Shown here: piece after piece, positions 1 through 8,522 of the stretch | Layout of the letters: each line of letters begins with the position of its first letter | Numbering within the stretch: the first letter of the stretch is position 1 | Assembly: GCA_003427395.1 (NCBI GenBank) | Contig: BFEA01000178.1 | Coordinates: 258,437-291,831, forward strand | Origin: Chara braunii | Lineage: Eukaryota > Streptophyta > Charophyceae > Charales > Characeae | Direction of reading: 5' to 3' | DNA: 33,395 bases | Notes under the pieces: generated by a model | What the model was told of the DNA's origin: nothing | The model's database searches: none | Seen by the model: only the letters and a program-made list of their open reading frames with translations | Made by a program: the position numbers and the translations under genes

Positions 1-996
1 GAGTATGTCATCAAGTTGTTCAAGGACAACTGGGTAAGGGACTTTGGTTTACCAAAGACCATCATTAGTGACNGAGACGTCCGCTTCACAAGTGAACTGT
101 GGAAGAAGACTGCAGAACAGATGGGCAGTCAACTTCAAATGACTTCAGGGAATCATCCCGAAGCCAACGGACAAGCCGAACAAATGAACAGAGTGGTACA
201 GCACTTGTTGCGGCATTACATCAAGCCCAGCCAAGATGATTGGGATGAGCAGTTGCCTCTCATCGCCAGCTTGTACAACAATGCTATTCATAGTAGTACC
301 GGCGTTAGTCCCAACCAGTTACACTTGGGATGGAAGCCTAGATCAGCACTAGACTTTCTCCTACCTGAAAACCGACCTGCTGCAACTCNAGGCACACTTG
401 AATACGGCGTGCAATATGAGAAGTTGCTGAGCGAGGCTGTTGAACATATGAAGAAAGCTCAGCAAGCCATGATTGCTTCCGAGAATCAACATCGCAGACA
501 GTCCACATTTCAGGTGGGGGAACGTGTCTGGGTCAAGGCTAGTGAGTTAGGACAGGAGTTCGGAATATCTCGTAAACTAATGCCTCAATACTTTGGTCCC
601 TGGGAAGTCTTGGATGTAGTGGGAGATGCAATGGATGGTCCTACGTACGTCATTCGTGTCCCTGGTCATCTACGCACTCACCCANTTTTTCATGCCTCAA
701 AGCTTGCACCTTTCGTTGAGACAGATCAATTCCCTTCTAGGAGATCGATGCTGCCCCCAACCATGGATGGTCAAGTTGACATCGACGATATTGTGGATCA
801 CAGGGACATGCCTGTTCCAAAGCCGCTGGGCCGAGGAATACCTCCCAAGCCCAAAAGAGAGTACCGCGTCAGATTCAGGCATCACATGGATCCAAGAGAA
901 GATCGTTGGTTTACCAGGGAGGAACTGATTGACACAGCTCCTCAGGTGGTGGCAGACTATGAGAAGAAACTGAAAGGGAANGCGCCTGCGAAGTAA
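1..996 (+). CDS. Ty3/gypsy integrase, C-terminal part with chromodomain-like tail (family 1), 5' truncated by window
   Basis: This is the 3' end of a gypsy pol gene, open from base 1 to the TAA at 994-996. The visible integrase core has the second catalytic Asp in an ISDxDVRF block (codon 73-75 contains an N) and the catalytic Glu in NHPEANGQAEQ. A GPW-type module (PQYFGPWEV, followed by VIRVPGHLR and FHASKLAP) follows. The last 75 residues look chromodomain-like: VDIDDIVDHR, then YRVRFRHH, then DRWFTREEL. The enzyme would insert element cDNA into chromosomes, and the tail would bind histone marks. The first catalytic Asp and zinc-binding domain lie outside the window. No stop interrupts the frame, but four ambiguous bases (73, 389, 685, 981) fall in it. 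The polypurine tract and LTR follow within 40 bp. Confidence 0.9.
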   Translation, partial: EYVIKLFKDNWVRDFGLPKTIISDXDVRFTSELWKKTAEQMGSQLQMTSGNHPEANGQAEQMNRVVQHLLRHYIKPSQDDWDEQLPLIASLYNNAIHSSTGVSPNQLHLGWKPRSALDFLLPENRPAATXGTLEYGVQYEKLLSEAVEHMKKAQQAMIASENQHRRQSTFQVGERVWVKASELGQEFGISRKLMPQYFGPWEVLDVVGDAMDGPTYVIRVPGHLRTHPXFHASKLAPFVETDQFPSRRSMLPPTMDGQVDIDDIVDHRDMPVPKPLGRGIPPKPKREYRVRFRHHMDPREDRWFTREELIDTAPQVVADYEKKLKGXAPAK

Positions 997-1019
997 GCAT
1001 CTCAGCGGACTTTCGAAGC

Positions 1020-1033
1020 TAAGGGGGATGGAA
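1020..1033 (+). promoter_or_regulatory. Polypurine tract of the family 1 element
   Basis: The purine-rich run AAGGGGGATGGAA sits directly before the LTR start TGTGAGG. The same run recurs at 25863-25875 before the second family 1 LTR. A polypurine tract primes plus-strand DNA synthesis in LTR retroelements, and its position fixes the LTR start at 1034. Confidence 0.8.
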
Positions 1034-1560
1034 TGTGAGGATTGAGCCCTCAAGTAGGGGCCTTGCCATGATATACATGTTCTGGGCTAAGGCCCCAACA
1101 AACCTAGTGCCCGCCCTAAGTGAAGGCGGGCCAGCAAATCCACAAGAGCCCTCTGTGCAACATTTCACGAAGTGGGCTTCAGACAGTTGCAGCACGCCAG
1201 TTGGTTGGAGTGCACCGAGTCTCGGATTTCAGCAAATGCTGAAAGCCCAGGGCCTCCGAGTTGGTTAGGCCCTGGGCATCTGAACNTGAGGCCNACNATG
1301 CATGCTGGGAAGAGAGGCCGAAAATGCCAAAGGGAAATCGGCCCACTGTCTGAATCTGGCGGCAGGCCTTGATGAAGGAGGCGCAACTGCCTTACCCCGG
1401 GGCCCAACNGTATCGAGTTGGCTTCAGCCTCTGGGCCCCGGTCACAGGCTGAAGGGAGGCCGCCCACACACTGCACTGGGATATAGGCAAGCAGGGCGAG
1501 GCAGCGAAAATCTTGGCCAATGCTGGCATATGCGGGCACGCTGCGCAGATGCAAGTGTGC

Positions 1561-1610
1561 TGCGCTAATGCAGAGCAGCGCTGCGCTAATGCAGAGCAGC
1601 GCTGCGCTAA
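1561..1610 (+). repeat. 21-bp tandem repeat inside the LTR
   Basis: The unit TGCGCTAATGCAGAGCAGCGC occurs at 1561-1581 and 1582-1602, then starts a third time (TGCGCTAA). The truncated LTR at 26 kb keeps only one trace of it (TGCGCTAATGCGC near 26444), so the array expanded in this copy. Confidence 0.85.
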
Positions 1611-1853
1611 GAAGAAGCAGGGCAGCACTAGGCGGTAGGGCGCTGCCTGCTTGCAGAGCACTGGTGGCCATAGCCGGGCCGCAAGAGGGTGCAGGGGAGG
1701 TGAGGGCGAAGGTGGTACTTCGGAGGTGAAGGGCGCTGTGTGGGTAACAAGGGAGAGTGTGGGGAAGATGACACGTACCTGGTGATGGTGGAGGTCTGCA
1801 TTGGTGTTGACATCATCACTCGCTGGTAGTCAAGTTGCCTGGTTGCTGTTCAT

Positions 1854-2045
1854 TGCTGTAGTTGTAGGATAGGCTGTAGAGTAGATAGGGCGCCTGGCGC
1901 CATTCACAAGAGAGAGCTACATTTGGGTTATGCTGTTGGTGTTGCCCTNTGCTGTAGTTGTAGGATAGGCTGTAGAGTAGATAGGGCGCCTGGCGCCATT
2001 CACAAGAGAGAGCTACATTTGGGTTATGCTGTTGGTGTTGCCCTG
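1854..2045 (+). repeat. 96-bp perfect tandem duplication in the LTR
   Basis: The 96 bases from 1854 are repeated from 1950. They include the GCGCCTGGCGCC palindrome and the stretch ending GTTGGTGTTGCCCT. The junction base 1949 is an N. The other LTR copy (about 26740-26835) has a single copy, so this is either a recent duplication or an assembly join at the N. Confidence 0.85.
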
Positions 2046-2677
2046 GTGGGCATGGACATTGACTCACGATTCTTCTGTATCATTCTCAATGGGATGGTTA
2101 CTTCGTTCCATGTGCTATCTGCTTTGGCTTTGAATACTTGGACTTCAGTGTGATTTTGCATTCCTGATTTTTGTGCTACGTCCATACTCATGTTCCTTGC
2201 ATTCTTCTTCAGATACAGAGAAATAGATTACAGGCAGAGGTTTCACAGGGCCTAGCGCCCAGGATCTGATTCGACATTTTTGAGACAGACATTGATTGGA
2301 CTTTCGGCAAGGGACTATTTTTGGACTTCGCTGTTGCGAACTTGGTCTTCTTCCTCGCCTCCTTCGTCTGTCTCTCCCCCCGTCTCTCTTTCGTGGTATC
2401 TCCCCATGTGCGTGTGTAAAGGACGGACCTTTCGTCAGGATTGCGGTCCCTCTCCTCTCTCTCACATGTGCGATGTATGATGGGATGTCGGTCAGTCCAG
2501 ATCAGATCAGATCTTATCTTTAAGTCTTCCACTACGCCACTTTGTGCCATTTTGTATGTATCGAGATGCACTTTGCTTGTTGATGCTACGCTGACATTGC
2601 ATTGTCCATTTCAGTCCTTTCCATCACATTGCGGATCCTTGGCTCCATACACATTGCCCAACTGGGCATGTGTCAGT

Positions 2678-2690
2678 TGGTATCGGAGCC
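2678..2690 (+). promoter_or_regulatory. Primer binding site, initiator tRNA-Met type
   Basis: TGGTATCGGAGCC begins two bases after the LTR end. It matches the usual plant retroelement site TGGTATCAGAGCC at 12 of 13 positions, with one A-to-G change. That site is complementary to the 3' end of initiator tRNA-Met. The site makes the preceding LTR a 5' LTR for the sequence to its right. Confidence 0.75.
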
Positions 2691-2744
2691 CCGCTTGTGA
2701 ATCGGGACGACCTGATCTGACACAAGCGAGGGACAATCAATCGA

Positions 2745-2782
2745 ACGATCGGTTGATTGATTGGTCGATTGATTGATTAATC

Positions 2783-2824
<42 letters not shown>

Positions 2825-2830
2825 GAATCG

Positions 2831-2875
<45 letters not shown>

Positions 2876-2940
2876 CTTTGATTGATTGATTGATTGATCT
2901 TTGATTGATTTATTGATCATTATTCAATTGATTATTGATT
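2745..2940 (+). repeat. (ATTG)n microsatellite in retroelement leader
   Basis: There are nearly 200 bp of ATTG/GATT tetranucleotide repeat with a few interruptions (ATCGTTG, ATCTTTG, ATCATTATTC). It lies just inside the PBS, in the untranslated leader. It is not coding. Confidence 0.95.
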
Positions 2941-3130
2941 AGGTCACCCTAATTAGTCCCAAAATCGCGAATTTTTTGGACCTTCTGCCAAAAATCGATT
3001 TTTTTTTTTTTTTTCCGGATTTCCTTCTTTAGCGCAAAGTTCGATTTTGTCAAATATTCGCAATTTCGAATCTGCACAGCAGTCAGAATTCCGATTTTCG
3101 TTTTTTTTTTTAATTCGGAAAATTCTTTTT

Positions 3131-3268
3131 GCTTGATTGGACCGAAATTGTTTTGCTGGTTCTGCACTCTTGTTTTTTGTTAGGTCGGAATTTAACGCTG
3201 CTTGATTGGACCGAAATTGTTTTGCTGGTTCTGCACTCTTGTTTCTCATTAGGTCGGAATTTAACGCT
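3131..3268 (+). repeat. 69-bp tandem duplication in leader
   Basis: Copies 3131-3199 and 3200-3268 start with GCTTGATTGGACCGAAATTG and end with GGTCGGAATTTAACGCT. They differ only near TTTTTTGT versus TTTCTCAT. Short frames on either strand here are by-products of the repeat. Confidence 0.9.
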
Positions 3269-3831
3269 GAAAGTCATTTTTTTTGGAAATTCGATTATTT
3301 CAGTATTCCGCAATTTCGGAATTGTGCGTTAATCCGACTTTCACGGATTCAAGGGGTAACGAAAATTCGAAATTATTTTTTTGATTTCCCTACTCTTCGA
3401 GATGCTGCAAATTCGATTCTGTTTCGATTAACCTACTCTTAATCTGAAGTAATTTCCGAAATTATTTTTTTTCGGAATTCTTAGAACTTGCGGAATATTT
3501 TTTTTACTTTTTCGCAGTTCTATTTTTTTTAATCATTAATCATTCTTCATTACGGTCTGAATTCCGAAATTATTTTTTTAATAATTCAATTTTTAAAACA
3601 GGGATGGGAGACCTACAGAACTCGCAAATCTCAAGAATTCATTTATTTATTAATTAATTAAATTTTCCCGAATTTTTTTTTGCAAAGTTCAAACTTCTCT
3701 GTTTGATTAGTGGCTCCTTATCTGGGCGATTCCCCCACTTCCCCACCTCTGCTGTCTCAGTCCTCCTCCCCCTCTCATTCTTTCTTCTCCATCTGTCTAC
3801 GGGTACACTCGACAACGGCATTGGTAAGATT
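3269..3831 (+). other. AT-rich leader with recurrent TTCCGAAATTATTTTT motifs
   Basis: This untranslated stretch is rich in T runs. It has a loosely repeated palindromic motif built from TTCCGAAAT / ATTTCGGAA (for example near 3303, 3365, 3457 and 3556), followed by a pyrimidine-rich segment (3715-3800). No gene is seen. It is probably the 5' untranslated leader of element A or of a replaced family 1 element. Confidence 0.6.
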
Positions 3832-3909
3832 GCCATGTCAGCAGGCCACGTCAGCAGGCCACGTTAGCAGGCCATGTCAGCAGGCCACGTCAGCAGGCCA
3901 TGTCTGCAG
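3832..3909 (+). repeat. 13-bp tandem repeat GCCACGTCAGCAG upstream of gag
   Basis: Six consecutive 13-bp units (GCCA[C/T]GT[C/T]AGCAG) run from 3832 to 3909. Further dispersed CACGTCAGC copies continue to about 3990. The core ACGTCA within GCCACGTCAGC resembles plant bZIP (hybrid G/C-box) binding sites. The array ends about 100 bp before the gag start, so it could be an internal enhancer or simply a leader minisatellite. Confidence 0.85.
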
Positions 3910-4006
3910 TGACACGTCAGCGACACGTCAGCCGACAGCACCTCGACAGCAGCCGAACAGTGCCACGTCAGCAGCAGTACCACGTCAGCAGCTCCCCAGC
4001 CTGGTT

Positions 4007-5629
4007 ATGCTCACGCGGTCGTGGTCAGCCGGCATGGACCAGATGGCCGGAGAGTCAGCCGAGGCCTATCAGACCCGGATGCTGACTATGATGAATGAAG
4101 CCAGGCAATGGGCAGAAGCGGCAGCAGCTGCAGAGAAGAAGAGGAGGGATGAGGCGGAGAAGGCATGTCTGCTGGCAATCGAACAGAAGCGCCAGCAGGA
4201 CGAGGCAGCAGCAATGGCTGCCGATGAGGAACGATGTCTTCGCCGCGAGAAGGTGTTCAACGAAGAACAAGCACTACTCACAATGGCCAAGGATTGGCGT
4301 TCGGAAGCGGAAACGGGAGAGCTTGCGGACAGCGGACAAAAGATTGCGCTGTTGCTCTCCCACTTCACGGACCTCCTGGCGACGTGCATTGCACAACAGG
4401 AGGACATCCGTGAACTCCACGACACGGTCACCGACAACACCGGCCGCCTACAGCAGCTGGAGCAACGACCAGTCACCGCCGCCGCTGCCGCCAGCTCCTC
4501 CAACCATGCGGATCGGCTTGATACTTTGGAGATCGACGTCGGGCAACTCAAAACCGACGTCGGCCCATTGAAGGTCAGCGTCGGACAACTCAAGAGCGAC
4601 GTAGTCCCACTCTTACTCGACGTTGGGACACTCAGGGACAGCATGCAGCAACAGCAAGCTACCACACAGCAGCTGGAGCAGCGGATCTGCGCAGCGGAAG
4701 CCAGTCCTAGTGCGACACCGCGCGAGACCATCCCAAAGTTTGATGGGCAGCCGATCTTCTGCAATGCAACGAAGACAGATCCTATTCCGTGGTTTCGACA
4801 GTTTGAACTCAAGCTGGACATTCACCACATCACCGACGCCAACCGGCATGCGCACTTATACTCCTGCTCGGGGGGCGTGTGTCAAGCGTGGATGGACAAC
4901 ATGCTGTCCACGCATGGGGTTGCAGCAACTGACTTGCACACCAAGATCAGCTGGCCGGATCTGAAGACGGCGTGGCACAAGCGGTTCCAAGTCGAGCCGC
5001 CAGAACTCCAAGCTATGGACAAGCTTTTGAAGTTCTACCAGAACACGCTGCCTTCCGGAGACTGGATTGTCGAGTACCAACGCTTGGCGAGTGTACCAAA
5101 GCTACCGATGGCCTTCGAAGGTCTCAAACACTACTTCATTACGAGGTCGTGTTCGACATTGTCAAATGCCTTGACGCAAGTATCGAAGACTCTCACCACA
5201 AGTGCGGAGCTCTTCGACAAGGCCACGCAGATCATTGTAACGAACACGGAGGCCAAAAACCTTGGCCGTTTGTCTGCGGCAGGCCCGGACAGAGAACAGC
5301 ATCAGCCTAAGGTGGTCGTGGTTGTAGCGGCAACGCCAACCGACTCGTCAAGCGAGGCTGCGTCTGCCGATGAGGGAGACAGACTCGCAGCCGCCCAGGA
5401 TGGTGGCCGCCCCGGCAAAGGCCGAGGACGCGGCAGATCAAAGACACCCACCGTATCTAACCCCGGGCCCGGCGCAGCAGCTCCAGCCCCTTGGACTCAC
5501 TTCAACCTTTCCAAACACATCTACAAGGTTTGCAAGCGGTACAATTACTGCTTGTGGTGCAACAGCGACCTCCACGAGACGGCCAGCTGTCCGACCAAAG
5601 CCAAGGGGAAGAACCAAGTGGGAAAGTGA
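4007..5629 (+). CDS. gag: Gag polyprotein of element A (Ty3/gypsy)
   Basis: The start is the first convincing ATG (MLTRSWSAGMDQ). The frame is open upstream to about 3710 but has no ATG there. The N-terminal third is an Ala/Glu/Lys/Arg-rich coiled coil (about 4060-4330). Two short heptad-like repeats (VGQLKTDVGPLK and relatives) lie around 4520-4620. The capsid-type Retrotrans_gag region follows (IPKFDGQP, PWFRQFELKLD, LKTAWHKRFQ; about 4730-5260). A basic, Gly/Arg-rich stretch precedes a CCHC zinc knuckle C-LW-C-NSDL-H-ETAS-C near 5550-5592. The protein would form the virus-like particle and bind element RNA. The frame ends in TGA directly after a GGGAAAG heptamer, and pol continues in the -1 frame. 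No stop interrupts it, so it could still be made. Confidence 0.9.
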   Translation: MLTRSWSAGMDQMAGESAEAYQTRMLTMMNEARQWAEAAAAAEKKRRDEAEKACLLAIEQKRQQDEAAAMAADEERCLRREKVFNEEQALLTMAKDWRSEAETGELADSGQKIALLLSHFTDLLATCIAQQEDIRELHDTVTDNTGRLQQLEQRPVTAAAAASSSNHADRLDTLEIDVGQLKTDVGPLKVSVGQLKSDVVPLLLDVGTLRDSMQQQQATTQQLEQRICAAEASPSATPRETIPKFDGQPIFCNATKTDPIPWFRQFELKLDIHHITDANRHAHLYSCSGGVCQAWMDNMLSTHGVAATDLHTKISWPDLKTAWHKRFQVEPPELQAMDKLLKFYQNTLPSGDWIVEYQRLASVPKLPMAFEGLKHYFITRSCSTLSNALTQVSKTLTTSAELFDKATQIIVTNTEAKNLGRLSAAGPDREQHQPKVVVVVAATPTDSSSEAASADEGDRLAAAQDGGRPGKGRGRGRSKTPTVSNPGPGAAAPAPWTHFNLSKHIYKVCKRYNYCLWCNSDLHETASCPTKAKGKNQVGK

Positions 5630-5661
5630 GCACCGCCGAGAGTGATGCGACGACACTCTCG
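5620..5661 (+). promoter_or_regulatory. Programmed -1 frameshift signal, gag/pol of element A
   Basis: The heptamer GGGAAAG (5620-5626) is in the correct X_XXY_YYZ phase: the gag codons read G|GGA|AAG and then TGA. After a 10-nt spacer there is a perfect 8-bp stem, CGAGAGTG (5637-5644) with CACTCTCG (5654-5661), and a 9-nt loop. The -1 frame reads straight into the protease-bearing pol frame. Heptamer, phase, spacer and stem all fit the known signal. Confidence 0.8.
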
Positions 5662-6775
5662 ATGCCTTCGGAACCGGTTGCTGCGCGGGCTACCTCCCTT
5701 ACTTCCGAGGCACATGCGGTAGTCGACAGTCCTCCAACTTTATATTCCTTTGAGGACTATGCTGTCCAGCTCCTTCCTACGCTGGGCACTCATGCTCGAG
5801 GACAAAATGTGTGTGTGGTATCTTCTCCGTCCGGAAGTGACGACTTCTCGTCTTCAAGTGGTTCTTCACGGGATTCGGCGCGCGAGTTCAATATAGAGGT
5901 CTTGGACCCGCTCACGTCCGAGGACTTTGCATGGCTTCCTCTCCTGACCACGGGTCGCTTACCGGGACCGCAATGCGCGGCACTACACGCTCATTTGAAC
6001 ACATACTTATCCTTCTATGCACCACCAGCTTCGCCGACGGATGACAAAGCCGCGGTGGGGGACATCCTTGCCTATGTTAGCAAGGTGGCCCACGAGTTTC
6101 GCACGCAGCGGTACGACGACAACGACGCACCACTACTCTACGTCCGCATCCAAGTTGGGCAAGCGTCCTGCAGCGCTTTGGATAGCGGCGCGACTCGCAA
6201 TTTTATGAGCCAAGCCTTCGTTCAAAGGGCTGGCCTTGGCACACAAGTTCGATGGAAGGCAAACCCGATGGCAATCAAGATGGCGGACGGACGGACGCAG
6301 CAACTTCTTGACCGTTACATCAAGGTCGTATCGGTATACTTCACACCTCCTGCATGCGAACCGGTGACGTTCAACATTTTGGACACGGACTTCGATATTG
6401 TTTTGGGAATGCCTTGGCTTGCAAGTGCAGTTCACACGGTCAACTTCCATCGGCGGACGCTTACCATTCGCGACGCCTTCGGCGTGGAGGTGCCGTGTAC
6501 CATTCCTCTTCTGCATTCCTCGATCCGGTGTAAAGTTGTGACGGCCAAATCATTCCGGGCCACTTGCGCTTACGAGCGGTCCGACGAAATTGGCCCATGT
6601 TTTCTCCAAACCGTCGCGGTAGCCGACACTTCACCCACGGACTTGTCTTCGGACCCCCGCATGGTGCGGTTACTTGACGAGTTCGCCGACGTCTTCGAGT
6701 CCCCTACCGGTGTGGTGCCGGACCGGCCGATCTCTCACGAGATCATTCTTGAGACCGGTGTCGTGCCGCAAGGGG
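5627..6775 (+). pseudogene. pol: Pol N-terminal part: linker and aspartic protease of element A
   Basis: This is the -1 frame relative to gag, entered at the GGGAAAG site. A Ser/Thr-rich linker precedes a retropepsin-like domain with the active-site triad DSGAT (about 6181-6195) and the later signature IVLGMPWL (about 6400-6420). The protease would cleave the Gag-Pol polyprotein. A segment leading into RT follows (DEFADVFESP and DRPISHEI). The frame is lost near 6766-6776, where one base appears deleted, and reaches TGA at 6790-6792. RT continues in the next frame. No canonical slippery site is in phase there, so I read it as a mutation, and this copy of pol would not be made intact. Confidence 0.85.
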
Positions 6776-8522
6776 ATGCATTTACCACATGAGCGAGGAG
6801 GAGCTCACGATCCTCCGCGCGCAACTCGACGACTTGTTGGACAAGGGCTGGATCCGCCCTAGCAGCTCGCCATATGGTGCGCCAGTTCTCTTCGTACGGA
6901 AGAAGAACAAGGATCTACGCTTATGCATCGACTATCGCACGCTCAACGCGCAAACCGTCAAGAATGCGGGGCCTCTTCCTCGCATCGACGATCTTCTTGA
7001 GCGTTTGGGCGGTGCAAAGTTCTTCTCAAAGATGGATTTGAAGTCGGGGTATCACCAGATTTCGATACGCTTGAACGATCGCTACAAAACCGCGTTCAAG
7101 ACGCGGTACAGGCATTTTGAGTGGGTGGTTATACCTTTTGGCCTCACCAATGCCCCGACGACCTTTCAAGCGGCAATGACCAACGAGTTCCGCGCAATGT
7201 TGGACCGGTTCACGCTGGTCAACTTGGACGACATCCTCGTCTATAGCCGGACTTTAGAGTATCATCTTGAGCACCTCCGACGAGTGTTGGAGACGCTCCG
7301 CCGCGCCAAGTACAAGGCCAACCGCGACAAGTGCGAGTTTGTCCGGCAAGAGCTGGAATACTTGGGCCATTTTGTCACTCTGGAGGGCATCATTCCGTTA
7401 TCGGACAAGATTCAAGTCCTCCAAGAGTGGCCGGAGCCGCGGAACTTTATGGATGTCCGTTCGTTCCTTGGACTTGCCGGCTATTATCAGCGTTTCATTA
7501 AAGGCTATTCGAAGATCGCGGCCAACTTGACCAAGCTTCAATGCGAGGATCGGCCGTTCGACTTCGATGACGATGCGCGCGGTTCATTCGTGGCCCTCAA
7601 AGCCGCTTTGCTATCCACGGAGGTCTTGCGCATCTACGACCCGCTATTGCCTACGCGCGTCACTACCAATGCGTCCGGCTATGGCATTGGTGTCGTCCTC
7701 GAGCAACATGATGGCGAGGATTGGCACCCGGTCGAATACTTCAGCAAGAAGGTGCCCGTCGTGCACTCCATCGACGAGGCACGGAAGAAGGAGCTCCTAG
7801 CCTTCTTACACCCGCTCAAGCGGTGGCGACACTTTCTTCTTGGTCAAAGTCTGTTCCGATGGGTAACGGATAATAATCCGTTGGTCTTTTACAAGACCCA
7901 AGATACGGTCAACAACACCATCGCCCGTTGGATGGCTTTCATTGACCAGTTTGACTTTTTCCCTGATCACATTCCCGGGAAGTCAAACCGTTTTGCGGAT
8001 GCTCTTTCACGACGTGCGGATCATTGCGCCGCAATTTACTTGACGTTCGAGATCGACGATGAGTTGCGGGCCAGTTTCATCCGCGGCTACCAAGCCGACC
8101 CCAAATTTTGCGACAAGTACGCAAATTGTTCCTCTCCCAATCCGGCGCCATCGCACTATCGGATCCAAGAGGGATACTTACTCGTCCACACGTGGGGGAA
8201 GGATCTTCTTTGCGTGCCAAGCGATTCACACTTGCGTATGCGGCGTCTTGGCGAGTTCCACGACGCTCCCGCCACCGGACGTTTTGGAGTCAATCGAACG
8301 ATTGGTCGACTTCTCGAGCGTTTTTGGTGGCCCGGTCTTCTCGACGACGTCACACGCTATTGCGAGTCATGCGAGGTTTGCCGACATTGCAAATCCCGCA
8401 ATCATCGTCCGTACGGCGAGTTGCGACCACTGCCTATCCCTCGCGCCGAAGGGAAGCGATTGCCATGGACATTACCGGGCCGTTCCCCAAGCACAAGTCC
8501 GGTGTGGATGGAATTCTCACGG
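6776..8522 (+). pseudogene. pol: Reverse transcriptase, RNase H and partial integrase of element A
   Basis: The domains in order are: RT (VLFVRKKNKDLRLCIDYR, FSKMDLKSGYHQI, PFGLTNAPTTFQ, NLDDILVYS), RT connection (FLGLAGYYQRFI), RNase H (TNASGYGIG, TDNNPL, FADALSRR), and integrase HHCC zinc domain (YCESCEVC near 8358-8382). A second frame change near 8447-8456 then leads into MDITGPFPKHKSG, carrying the first integrase Asp. The sequence stops at 8522 against the LTR of another element. Key residues are altered: the YxDD Tyr is Asn (7221-7223) and the first RNase H Asp is Asn (7668-7670). With the frameshifts and the missing integrase core, this is a dead copy. Confidence 0.9.

Larger units (their letters stand above)
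1034..2675 (+). mobile_element. Long terminal repeat of family 1, complete (about 1.64 kb)
   Basis: The left end TGTGAGG follows a polypurine tract. The right end TGTCA is followed two bases later by a primer binding site, giving a TG...CA repeat of about 1642 bp. A second, diverged copy begins at 25876, and the two can be followed in parallel to about 2200 here and 26983 there (shared landmarks: GCGCCTGGCGCCA, TTGACGTCAT/TTGACATCAT, GGACATTGACT). The LTR contains no convincing coding sequence. It is flanked on the left by integrase and on the right by a PBS, so it acts as a 3' LTR for one unit and a 5' LTR for another. Ambiguous bases occur at 1286, 1294, 1297, 1409 and 1949. Confidence 0.8.

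Noticed and set aside
3832-3990. Possible CRISPR-like array of short repeats
   Set aside because: Units of 13 bp are contiguous without unique spacers; this is a minisatellite in a eukaryotic retroelement leader.
4069-4821. 250-codon Ser/Cys-rich frame on the minus strand
   Set aside because: It lies opposite the well-supported gag coiled coil and is its composition shadow.
6766-6792. A further programmed frameshift between protease and RT in element A
   Set aside because: No heptamer is in phase, and a single-base deletion explains the frame change.
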